Below are positions 53,757 through 61,333 of a stretch of 64,000 nucleotides of DNA, piece after piece. Positions within the stretch are counted from its first letter, which is position 1. Every line of letters starts with the position of its first letter. The position numbers and the translations under genes were made by a program. The stretch is from Paenibacillus sp. FSL H8-0079 (lineage in GTDB: Bacteria > Bacillota > Bacilli > Paenibacillales > Paenibacillaceae): positions 3,968,001-4,032,000 of the forward strand of contig NZ_CP150300.1 of NCBI RefSeq assembly GCF_037991315.1. The letters run 5' to 3'. A model generated the notes under the pieces. The model ran no database searches, was not told the DNA's origin, and saw only the letters and a program-made list of their open reading frames with translations.

Positions 53757-54569
53757 TCAACACTCTAATACACGTGGCCTGTATTCATCGTAAGCATCCG
53801 AGACCAATTGCTTATGAAGTGCACTGCTGGCAATAATCGCTTTCCGCTTTGCTTTCAGAACAATCTGCTCTACATCTGCATAACTGCACCCTGCCAAGCG
53901 TTCAGATATGTAATCTTCCAGCAGGCTCTCCTGTTCAAATGCCCCCACCAACTTGCTGATATACAATCTGCGACTTGCATCATCAGGCATACCATAGGTC
54001 ATCTTGGTATCAAAACGCCGCCAGATAGCGTGATCCAATTGGGTTTCAAGATTCGTCGCAGCCACCAGAATACTGTCCCCATCGAATTCGTCCAGACACT
54101 GCAACAACGTATTGACGACACGCGCCATCTCTTTCACTTCATCATTGCTCTCACGTGTACGGCCTATGGCATCAAATTCATCCAAAAATAACACACAGGG
54201 ATTAATTCTTGCATATTCGAATAACTTGCGTACATTACTCCCCGTCTCCCCAAGATGGCTATGAATGATCGCATCTAATCGCACGAGAACCAATGGTAGA
54301 TCAAGGCGCTCAGCCAGATGCGATGCCGTTAATGTTTTTCCCGTGCCCGGCGGCCCGAACATGACCATTTTGTTGGGAATTGATACATCATGCTCTCTGA
54401 ATTTCTCTTTCATGCCCAGAATGGTGATGAATTCATTAATGATGCGTTCATTTTCAGCGGAAAATACAATATGTTGGGCTTTGCGCCTACACTCTTTCGG
54501 GGTGTAAAAAGCAGCCATATCGATGCCTTTCGCTCGGGGAATCCGATTCATATGATTTATTTTGCTCAT
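53757..54569 (-). CDS. AAA+ ATPase (CbbX/FtsH-like single module)
   Basis: 270 residues: a short N-terminal region, Walker A GPPGTGKT (about 73-80), Walker B VLFLDEFDAIG, sensor 1 AATN, Arg-finger WRRFDTK, and a small C-terminal helical lid. The layout is a lone AAA+ module of the group that often accompanies subtilisin-like proteases, but none is present here. It lies on its own, with AAGGAG 11 bases upstream. Probable protein remodelling ATPase; substrate unknown. Confidence 0.85.
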   Translation of the reverse strand: MSKINHMNRIPRAKGIDMAAFYTPKECRRKAQHIVFSAENERIINEFITILGMKEKFREHDVSIPNKMVMFGPPGTGKTLTASHLAERLDLPLVLVRLDAIIHSHLGETGSNVRKLFEYARINPCVLFLDEFDAIGRTRESNDEVKEMARVVNTLLQCLDEFDGDSILVAATNLETQLDHAIWRRFDTKMTYGMPDDASRRLYISKLVGAFEQESLLEDYISERLAGCSYADVEQIVLKAKRKAIIASSALHKQLVSDAYDEYRPRVLEC

Positions 54570-54615
54570 GTATACACGTGCTCCTTCATTTATAGTTTCA
54601 GTCCATGATTCAAGT

Positions 54616-54806
54616 TATATAAGTTGAACTAATGAATATTTACACTGACCACTTCGTTGACAGAACAACCTTCCGATCGCTGTTATCCCCAGATTTTTTG
54701 ATTATTTCCCTAGAGGGGAAATCCGGGGATAAAGGCGAACGCTCCGCTTCTTCAGGTTCTTTCTGTCCTCTCCGTTTTCGTGTAAATGTTTAGTTCAATT
54801 TATATA
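54616..54806. repeat. MITE-like palindromic element, full copy, 191 bp
   Basis: Terminal inverted repeats TATATAAGTTGAACTAATGA and its near-complement at the right end (GTTTAGTTCAATTTATATA); TTTACAC/GTGTAAA just inside. An inner long stem pairs TTATCCCC with GGGGATAA. No reading frame. Shorter relatives lie at 27354 and 28044. Confidence 0.8.
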
Positions 54807-55095
54807 GAATCAATTAGACTTTTAATCGTAATTATTACTATTAAATAATAACACACTACTGCCTTTTTGCAAAGATAACCACAGTGCGTCCACTATTTTG
54901 CCACAGAAGGGGGGCATTTGGTTGCAAGCATCATGAAAATTTGCTATTCTAAGTATGCATCGTTGTGTATAATGCAAAAAAGCCCTCTGAATTTCATGAG
55001 AGCAACAAAATTTTCCAGATTCGCAAGCGGCAACTTGCTATATCCGGATTCTTTATACCAACGAATGTAATCCAATTAAAGTGAGGTTAACAATC
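54807..55095. other. AT-rich intergenic region
   Basis: No gene supported. It must contain the promoter of the DUF1540 gene; several A/T-rich -10-like words occur and I cannot choose one. Confidence 0.4.
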
Positions 55096-55251
55096 ATGGC
55101 AAAAGACGTATTGTGTGAAGTTAATTCCTGTCGTCATTGGGCTCAAGAAAACAAATGTAGCGCTTCTTCAATCTACATCGTGAGCCACACTTCCAAAGAT
55201 GAAGTTCGTCAGTCTGCTGAAACAGACTGCAAAACTTTCGAAGTGAAATAA
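55096..55251 (+). CDS. DUF1540 domain peptide, 51 aa
   Basis: Too short for most gene finders. Four Cys in the DUF1540 pattern: LCEVNSCRHWAQENKCSASS and then TDCKTFEVK. DUF1540 peptides are small, probably metal-binding, and common in spore formers. GTGAGGT lies 8 bases before the ATG and a terminator follows, so it is a complete single-gene unit. Confidence 0.85.
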   Translation: MAKDVLCEVNSCRHWAQENKCSASSIYIVSHTSKDEVRQSAETDCKTFEVK

Positions 55252-55272
55252 GAAATTGCATATGATCCACAT

Positions 55273-55300
55273 AAAGGAGCCCTTACCGGTTCCTTTTTTC
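55273..55300 (+). terminator. Rho-independent terminator
   Basis: AAAGGAGCC / GGTTCCTTT stem followed by TTTCTTTG, 22 bases past the DUF1540 gene. Confidence 0.75.
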
Positions 55301-55320
55301 TTTGTCTATTGTAACAAGAA

Positions 55321-55335
55321 TGATAATTATTATCA
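55321..55335. promoter_or_regulatory. Fur box upstream of hpaB-like gene
   Basis: TGATAATTATTATCA, a perfect 7-1-7 inverted repeat of the Bacillus Fur consensus, 115 bases before the start codon. Confidence 0.85.
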
Positions 55336-55450
55336 AGCCCTAATCTGCAAAAATGCTCACCTCTTAAATGCACATTGGACAGATTGCCTACGTACACTAC
55401 GTAAGAAGTCAGTCTGCCTATGAACGATTAGAACCAAGAGGTGAATAACA

Positions 55451-56908
55451 ATGCCTGTTAAAAGCGGCGCACAGTATCTTGAACGAATTAATGCCCAGTC
55501 CGTCCCCTGCTGGTACAAAGGTAAGCTTATTACTGGAAAACGCTCTGAACATGTTGCATTTTCTGGCTTGATGGAGACTCAGAAGTACATGTATAATCTG
55601 CAATCTGATCCTCAATTTGCGGAAACGATGACGTATGCCTCGCCGGCAGACGGCAAACCTGTGGGCATATCTTTCCTCCCTCCAACCAGTGTCGACGACC
55701 TCCGTAAACGCCGGGAAGGGATGAATATCTGGGCGAATGTGCATCATGGTTTTCTTGGTCGCTCACCCGATTACATGAATACAGCCATTATGGCCTTTTA
55801 CACAGGTGCGGATCTCCTGAACGAATTATCTCCCCAATATGCAGAAAATCTCAAGAATTATTATGCATACTGCCGTGACCATGATATCACACTATCCCAT
55901 GCTTTCATTCAGCCACACGCCAGCAAAATATCAGGGCAAATGGATGCTACTGAGGATGCTATTGCCGCGAAGGTCGTAGATCGCACTGAGGAAGGTCTCA
56001 TTATTAGCGGTGCATTCATGATGGCTACCCAAGCTGCAACTTCGGATGAGATTTTTGTCTATCCTTCACCTTCTCCTGCCCCATTTGATGATGAGAACCC
56101 ATTTGCATTTTCCTTTGCTGTCCCGAATGATCTGCCAGGAATCAGTCTAGTATGCAGGGATACTTATGCAGCCGAGTCTCACGCCAACTATCCGCTGAGT
56201 TCCAGATATGAAGAAATGGACAACATCGTCATCTTTGACCAGGTACTCGTTCCACATGAACGAATATTTTTTGCAGGAAGTGAGGAGATGTCCTCCCGTC
56301 TCTTCAGTGGCAGTCATTTTCATATTCACGCTGGTCATCAGGTATTGTGCCGTTATATTGCCAAGACGGAATTTGTTCTTGGTACACTCCAACTTCTCAC
56401 GGATACCCTTGATCTGAATACGGAAGCACATGTCGTAGAAAAAACAGCACGTGTATTCGCAGGTCTTGAATCGTTAAAAGCGTTGGCCTTGGCCGCAGAA
56501 GCAGGTGCCATCCCCGATGGACGGGGATTTATATTACCTGCACCCAAACCATTAATGGCAGCCAATCTCCTTTTTCCGAAACTTTATCCTGAGATGATTG
56601 AAATCCTGCAACTCTTGGGTTCAAGCGGGGTGATTATGGTGCCTCAAGAAGAAGAGTTTCAATCCAATATCGCTCCTTCACTAAATATGTATCTTAAAGG
56701 AAACGATATGGCTTCTCACGAACGCAACGCGCTGTTCCGCCTGATCTGGGAACTTGGGGCGGGATCATTCGGGGGCAGACAGACCCAATTCGAACGATTC
56801 TTTTTTGGCAATACTATAACGGTATCGAATCGATTATTCTCCGCCTGCAGCAAAGATCAGACGAATCGTCAGCTCGTTCGTGATTTTCTGGCTAACACCA
56901 GCAAATAA
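55451..56908 (+). CDS. HpaB/PvcC-type FAD-dependent monooxygenase
   Basis: 485 residues of the 4-hydroxyphenylacetate 3-hydroxylase large-component family. Hallmarks: the N-terminal MPVKSGAQYLERI, GFLGRSPDYMNT, DHDITLSHAFIQP (a catalytic Arg/His region) and the helical C-terminal half with FERFFFGNTITV. Such enzymes add an OH next to a phenol OH using free FADH2 from a separate flavin reductase; no HpaC is nearby. The Fur box makes a role in phenolic siderophore or catechol making, or in haem/chelate handling, more likely than aromatic breakdown (inference). GAGGTG lies 7 bases upstream. Confidence 0.88.
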   Translation: MPVKSGAQYLERINAQSVPCWYKGKLITGKRSEHVAFSGLMETQKYMYNLQSDPQFAETMTYASPADGKPVGISFLPPTSVDDLRKRREGMNIWANVHHGFLGRSPDYMNTAIMAFYTGADLLNELSPQYAENLKNYYAYCRDHDITLSHAFIQPHASKISGQMDATEDAIAAKVVDRTEEGLIISGAFMMATQAATSDEIFVYPSPSPAPFDDENPFAFSFAVPNDLPGISLVCRDTYAAESHANYPLSSRYEEMDNIVIFDQVLVPHERIFFAGSEEMSSRLFSGSHFHIHAGHQVLCRYIAKTEFVLGTLQLLTDTLDLNTEAHVVEKTARVFAGLESLKALALAAEAGAIPDGRGFILPAPKPLMAANLLFPKLYPEMIEILQLLGSSGVIMVPQEEEFQSNIAPSLNMYLKGNDMASHERNALFRLIWELGAGSFGGRQTQFERFFFGNTITVSNRLFSACSKDQTNRQLVRDFLANTSK

Positions 56909-56927
56909 GAGAACTAACGGATCATTT

Positions 56928-57494
56928 TTATACCAGATGGTCATAGACCGTCATCAGTTCAGAGGCTGGTCTGCTTGCATCCATATCCCGCATTGCAGGC
57001 TGGTCTCCGTAACCGATATGAAATACCCCGAGCACCTTCTCTTCACTAGTCAAGCCCATCAGATTCATAAACACAGGATGTTGTTGATAATCATTGATCT
57101 TCCATACGGCGTTCAAACCCTGCTCCGCAGCCAGAATACTAAAGCGTTTGCTCCAGGCTTTGGCGGGTAGAAGATCATCCTCACGGGCATTGGTAGGCGC
57201 CACGACAACCAGATGGGCAGGAATCGCTTCCGTGTATTGATATGTAGCCCAGTCGCCGTAACGATCGGCCAGATGGGGTGGATAGCTCTGTCTGACCGCT
57301 TCCAGGTAAAGCTGACGTCCTTCGCCTGCAAACAACATAAACCGCCAGGGTTCTGAACTCATTACATATAATGAAGGATCTGCTTCATCAAGCAGCTTTC
57401 GTATAACCGATTGTGGTACGGGCAACGGACTGAATTCGCAAGCTCCTAAACGCCTCTTGCCGCTGCTTATATCCTGACTTAGACCGGTAGACAT
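56928..57494 (-). CDS. Nitroreductase family protein
   Basis: 188 residues, FMN-dependent nitroreductase fold: SSGKRRLGACEFSPLPVPQS, SSEPWRFMLFAGEGRQLYLE, and a C-terminal EEKVLGVFHIGYGD. It lacks a fully standard RRSxRxF start. Family members use NAD(P)H to reduce nitro, quinone or flavin substrates. Here it is the last gene of a Fur-controlled unit with flavodoxin, so it may be a flavin or ferric reductase (inference). GAGGAGGGG lies upstream. Confidence 0.8.
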   Translation of the reverse strand: MSTGLSQDISSGKRRLGACEFSPLPVPQSVIRKLLDEADPSLYVMSSEPWRFMLFAGEGRQLYLEAVRQSYPPHLADRYGDWATYQYTEAIPAHLVVVAPTNAREDDLLPAKAWSKRFSILAAEQGLNAVWKINDYQQHPVFMNLMGLTSEEKVLGVFHIGYGDQPAMRDMDASRPASELMTVYDHLV

Positions 57495-57540
57495 GGAAAC
57501 TTCCCCTCCTCTATCTGCTTGATATATTCTTGGACTGTCT

Positions 57541-58347
57541 TCACATCAACCATGTTTTCTTCGGCTCGGCAGCTTCTGTTCTCCAGCGATCTACCTCTTC
57601 GTGTATCCGTGCTTTATCACGCGTTGTAAATCGCTCTGACTCCACCACTTCTGCTTGCGGCATACTGTCACGTATCAAGTGAATATAATCCATGGAACGT
57701 ACCAGCGATTTGCGACCAGGGATGTACCTGATTTTGCGTCCTTCCAACAGGCAATAAACCTCGATCATACCCGGTAATTTACCGAAGGCTTCCCAACAGA
57801 AAGCACTGACCATATGCTGAAATGCCTCAACTACGTTCGGATCATGGACAACCATATATTTCTGAACAAGCAGCGAATCCCAGCCTTCTGGTTGCCAGGC
57901 TGCCTGAAATATCATCGACAAATGCATGGATAATGAAGGTAACTCCGTTCTCCACTGTTCAAACAGAATAGCTGGATGCTTCAGATCATCGTTCATTGCA
58001 ATAGCGAGCGACAATTCATCCGTGATCTTGTTCTTCACATCCCAGTAATGGAGGACAGATTCAAAACCATTTGTCTTCTTGGGCCACCACTTCTCAAGTA
58101 AATACTGTATCGGTACCTCTTTGCGAACATCGGGGTCAAGACTGTAAAAGGCATTGACCGCATGGCTGACCGCATATTGTACACGGTGCCTCCATTGCAG
58201 AGGAGAACGTTGCTCAGACACCGGCTCAGGGCGGATGAATCGGTGTGGACTGCGCAACATCTCTTCCAATCTGTAATCTTCAAGCAGACGTCCAGGAAGA
58301 TCATTCCTTCCGACGGGCATCGCTGCCTGAACATTATGTCTTAACAT
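57541..58347 (-). CDS. Hypothetical protein, 268 aa
   Basis: Not recognised. Soluble, rich in Trp, His and Arg: SPHRFIRPEPVSEQRSPLQW, HRVQYAVSHAVNAFYSLDPD, then GMIEVYCLLEGRKIRYIPGR. The last stretch resembles the conserved core of PD-(D/E)xK-like proteins (E-x-Y...GRK), but this is weak. It starts 5 bases after the flavodoxin stop, with AAAGG inside that gene's end, so it is cotranscribed under the same Fur box. Confidence 0.6.
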   Translation of the reverse strand: MLRHNVQAAMPVGRNDLPGRLLEDYRLEEMLRSPHRFIRPEPVSEQRSPLQWRHRVQYAVSHAVNAFYSLDPDVRKEVPIQYLLEKWWPKKTNGFESVLHYWDVKNKITDELSLAIAMNDDLKHPAILFEQWRTELPSLSMHLSMIFQAAWQPEGWDSLLVQKYMVVHDPNVVEAFQHMVSAFCWEAFGKLPGMIEVYCLLEGRKIRYIPGRKSLVRSMDYIHLIRDSMPQAEVVESERFTTRDKARIHEEVDRWRTEAAEPKKTWLM

Positions 58348-58352
58348 GACCT

Positions 58353-58805
58353 TTAGGACACCTGTAATCCGGCAGCAGCGAAGCGTTTGCCAAAGTCACG
58401 GCATGTATCCTTCTCCTGCTCAAGCGGACTGTATTCAATCTTTAACATCTCTGGAGATACCTCCGCCCCACGCTCTTGCAGCTTGGCAGCCGCGAGATCA
58501 ACAGCACCACAGAACTGCTCATACGAAGTGTCACCACTACCGAACACCGCAGCTCTCTTTCCACTCAGGTCAAGCTCATCCAGCTCCTCATAGAAATCCA
58601 GGAATTCATCTGGCAACTCCCCGTCTCCCCAGGTGTAGACGCCAATCATAACTCCGTCATAATCCAATACATCCGCTGCATTACAATCCGTTACGGATTT
58701 CAGGTCTGCCTCGTGGCCTCCCTGTGTAATTCCTTCCACAATCAGTTCTGCAATTTCTTCTGTATTTCCCGTCATACTCGCATAAGCCACTAACAATTTA
58801 GCCAT
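58353..58805 (-). CDS. Flavodoxin
   Basis: 150 residues. The FMN phosphate loop is YASMTGNTEEIAEL (residues 8-21), and the isoalloxazine contacts are in VYTWGDGELPDEF and GSGDTSYEQFCGAV. It is like B. subtilis YkuN/YkuP, which replace ferredoxin when iron is short and are Fur-regulated (known). A perfect Fur box lies about 80 bases upstream. First gene of the flavodoxin/unknown/nitroreductase unit. Confidence 0.92.
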   Translation of the reverse strand: MAKLLVAYASMTGNTEEIAELIVEGITQGGHEADLKSVTDCNAADVLDYDGVMIGVYTWGDGELPDEFLDFYEELDELDLSGKRAAVFGSGDTSYEQFCGAVDLAAAKLQERGAEVSPEMLKIEYSPLEQEKDTCRDFGKRFAAAGLQVS

Positions 58806-58885
58806 CTATTTTTCCCTCACTTTAGTTTGATCATATTAATATTCTCTCGGAAGAAAGAATGGATTTGAATTATCAAAATCATATG

Positions 58886-58900
58886 TGATAATGATTATCA
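58886..58900. promoter_or_regulatory. Fur box upstream of flavodoxin
   Basis: TGATAATGATTATCA, a perfect 7-1-7 Fur box, followed by TTGTCA. Confidence 0.88.
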
Positions 58901-59096
58901 TTGTCAAATTATTTTTTTGGATATCTTTGTTTTTCAGTATATGGTGAACGTCCGATTTCAACACAGCAAAAAATCTTCGTCTTTTCAGGTCAGCTGGGCT
59001 CTGTTCCTTCAATACTCCCGTCCCCCAACTGGCGTACAAGCCCTTTTTTGTTGTACAATAGTATCCAAATGACTTTTGAAGGATGGATAAATTATT

Positions 59097-59960
59097 ATGT
59101 ACGTAGCTAAGAATTGGAAGGACTATGAAGTAATCGATACAGGAGGCGGCGAGAAACTGGAGCGTTGGGGAGATGTCATTTTACGCAGACCCGACCCTCA
59201 GATCATCTGGCCTCTTGAGCAAGAAACGAATGAATGGCGTCAGGCGCATGGTCACTACCATCGTAGCTCCTCCGGTGGCGGTAACTGGGATATGAAAAAG
59301 CCCATTCCCGAGCGCTGGACAATCGGATACGAAAACTTGAAATTCCATATTAAACCGACCAGCTTCAAACATACCGGCCTGTTCCCTGAACAAGCGGCTA
59401 ACTGGAGCTGGATGATGGATAAAATCTCCAATGCAGGACGCCCTATTTCTGTCTTGAACCTGTTTGCATATACAGGCGGAGCAACGGTAGCCGCTGCTTA
59501 TGCAGGCGCTTCTGTAGTGCATGTGGATGCAGCTAAAGGCATGGTTCAATGGGCCAAGGAAAATGTTCAATTATCCGGACTGGCTGATCGCCCTGTTCGT
59601 TTTATTACAGATGATGTATTCAAATTCGTACAACGGGAACAACGGCGCGGGAATCGTTATGACGCCATTATAATGGACCCTCCTTCTTATGGCCGCGGTC
59701 CTAATGGAGAGACATGGAAGCTGGAAGAGAACCTCTATCCTTTCCTGAAGTCATGTATGACGATTTTGTCGGATAATCCATTATTCATGTTGGTAAACTC
59801 ATACACTACGGGCATCTCCTCCACGGTTCTGCGCAACATGCTGACCATGACGATGTCTGCCCAGTACGGTGGCCAAATCACTGCTGGTGAAATCGGTCTG
59901 CCGATTACACGCAGTGGTCTTGATCTGCCTTGTGGTATTCTGGGCCGTTGGGAGTCTTAA
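59097..59960 (+). CDS. RlmI-like SAM-dependent RNA methyltransferase
   Basis: 287 residues. SAM-binding motif I is LNLFAYTGGATVAAAYAGAS (about 120-140), with acidic motif VVHVDAAKG and catalytic-type IIMDPPSYGRG. The N-terminal part is a short RNA-binding/EEHEE-like region (FPEQAANWSWM). This matches the RlmI/K group of large-subunit rRNA cytosine methyltransferases, but the exact target base cannot be told. The next gene, an RNA pseudouridine synthase, starts 2 bases later, so the two are a translation-machinery operon. Confidence 0.85.
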   Translation: MYVAKNWKDYEVIDTGGGEKLERWGDVILRRPDPQIIWPLEQETNEWRQAHGHYHRSSSGGGNWDMKKPIPERWTIGYENLKFHIKPTSFKHTGLFPEQAANWSWMMDKISNAGRPISVLNLFAYTGGATVAAAYAGASVVHVDAAKGMVQWAKENVQLSGLADRPVRFITDDVFKFVQREQRRGNRYDAIIMDPPSYGRGPNGETWKLEENLYPFLKSCMTILSDNPLFMLVNSYTTGISSTVLRNMLTMTMSAQYGGQITAGEIGLPITRSGLDLPCGILGRWES

Positions 59961-59962
59961 TC

Positions 59963-60685
59963 ATGTCAGAACATCGGCATGATCACGATGCGATTCCGAT
60001 TTTGTTTGAAGACAACCATTTGTTAGGTATTACGAAGCCGGTCAATGTACCTACTCAGGAAGATGCATCAGGCGATCCGGATTTGCTTACATTGCTGAAG
60101 CAGGATCTGAAAGAGCGATATAACAAACCTGGTAATGTCTATCTCGGATTAGTACACCGACTTGACCGTCCTGTTGGAGGGGCAATGATCTTCGCCAAAA
60201 CATCCAAAGCAGCTTCGAGATTGTCCGAGACTGTGCGGGGACGTCATTTCCGTAAAATATATGCGGCTGTTGTACACGGCAAGTTGCCTGCACAGCAGGG
60301 AACGTTAAAGCACACGTTGCTGAAAGATGCACGCACGAATACCGTTACCGTTGTGCCTAAGGGCACGGCTGGGGGTAAGGATGCCGTTCTGGATTACCGG
60401 GTCATTGGCGAGACAGACGGATATAGCCTCGTTCATATCGAACTGCATACCGGCAGATCTCATCAGATTCGGGTGCAAATGAAAGAAATCGGCTGCCCTC
60501 TGTATGGAGATCAGAAATACGGCGCAAGCGTGAATAAACCCGGGCAACAGATTGCTCTTTGGTCTGTCATTGCAGCTTTTCCACATCCGGTTACCAAGGA
60601 AGAAGTTATTTTGCAATCCTTGCCTGCAAGAGAATTCCCTTGGGCAGAATGGCCAGCTGCCGTGTACCAAAAAGCTTTTGAATAA
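59963..60685 (+). CDS. RluA-family RNA pseudouridine synthase
   Basis: 240 residues from ATG 59963, with GGGAG 8 bases upstream inside the preceding gene's end. The catalytic motif is VHRLDRPVGGAMIF (Asp in HRLDR) with KIYAAVVHG and GRSHQIRVQM, all RluA-type. No S4 domain at the N-terminus. It converts uridine to pseudouridine in rRNA or tRNA; target not known. Confidence 0.92.
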   Translation: MSEHRHDHDAIPILFEDNHLLGITKPVNVPTQEDASGDPDLLTLLKQDLKERYNKPGNVYLGLVHRLDRPVGGAMIFAKTSKAASRLSETVRGRHFRKIYAAVVHGKLPAQQGTLKHTLLKDARTNTVTVVPKGTAGGKDAVLDYRVIGETDGYSLVHIELHTGRSHQIRVQMKEIGCPLYGDQKYGASVNKPGQQIALWSVIAAFPHPVTKEEVILQSLPAREFPWAEWPAAVYQKAFE

Positions 60686-60700
60686 CCTCTATTAAGTACG

Positions 60701-60750
60701 TGTTCAAAAAGACTGGTTTTCAGTTGTAATCAAAAGCGTTTTTTTGAACA
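60701..60750 (+). terminator. Long hairpin between direct repeats
   Basis: Perfect 10-bp outer arms TGTTCAAAAA / TTTTTGAACA with inner ACTG/CAGT. Near-identical direct repeats TTGAATAACCTCTATTAAGT (60679) and TTGAACAACCTCTATAAGT (60744) flank it. It probably terminates the methyltransferase/pseudouridine synthase operon. Confidence 0.6.
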
Positions 60751-60882
60751 ACCTCTATAAGTGCACAGGATCAGGTTAAATCTGTCCATACAACGTGTCG
60801 TTCAGATCCTGTATCTGAATGACACGTTTTTTAATATTTTCAGCTAAATACCTAAATACCTAAGCTACAGAGAGGAGACATC

Positions 60883-61230
60883 ATGATGACCCCATTTACC
60901 AAACAAGTCATTGCGATCATCGCGGCGATTCCTGAAGGTAAAGTGATGACTTACGGTCAGATTGCAGCCCACGCTGGAAGTCCAAGAGCCGCGAGACAAG
61001 TCGTACGAATCCTGCACTCGATGAGCCGCAAAGAACGCCTTCCTTGGCACCGTGTCGTCAATGCAAAAGGCGAAATCTCCATACCGGACGAACACTCGCG
61101 CATGATGCAGGAAACAGAACTGATTAGCGAAGGTGTCGAGTTTCAACTGAACGGAACCATTAATCTCAAACAGTTCGGACATGAGCCCGATCCTGTATTT
61201 CTTCTCGATCCATCGGCCCAGCCCGAATAA
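60883..61230 (+). CDS. MGMT-fold alkyltransferase-like protein (ATL)
   Basis: 115 residues. The MGMT DNA-binding domain is present (IPEGKVMTYGQIAAHAGSPR, RQVVRILHSMSRKERLPWHR), but the active-site PCHR is PWHR, so it cannot accept an alkyl group. ATL proteins of this kind bind alkylated DNA and flag it for nucleotide excision repair (known). GAGAGGAG is 5 bases upstream of the ATG. Confidence 0.9.
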   Translation: MMTPFTKQVIAIIAAIPEGKVMTYGQIAAHAGSPRAARQVVRILHSMSRKERLPWHRVVNAKGEISIPDEHSRMMQETELISEGVEFQLNGTINLKQFGHEPDPVFLLDPSAQPE

Positions 61231-61254
61231 GACGTCTCCCCTCATATCGCGCAC

Positions 61255-61314
61255 AAAAAAAGAGAACTCAGGCAGTTATGGGCTCCCCCATTTCAACTGC
61301 TAGAGTTCTCTTTT
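61255..61314. terminator. Bidirectional terminator
   Basis: AAAAAGAGAACTC and GAGTTCTCTTTT arms with inner GGCAGTT/AACTGC between convergent genes. Confidence 0.85.
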
Positions 61315-61333
61315 GTTATTTATCCGATATTCG

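Noticed and set aside
55209..55397. 62-residue minus-strand frame
   Set aside because: It overlaps the DUF1540 gene, its terminator and a Fur box. Not a gene.
56911..56921. Boundary motif after the HpaB-like gene (GAACTAACGGATC)
   Set aside because: It shares nine bases with the array motif but the neighbours are not a single-gene series and the GGCAG end is absent. Probably chance.
60883..61230. Active O6-methylguanine methyltransferase
   Set aside because: The PCHR active site is PWHR, so there is no acceptor Cys.
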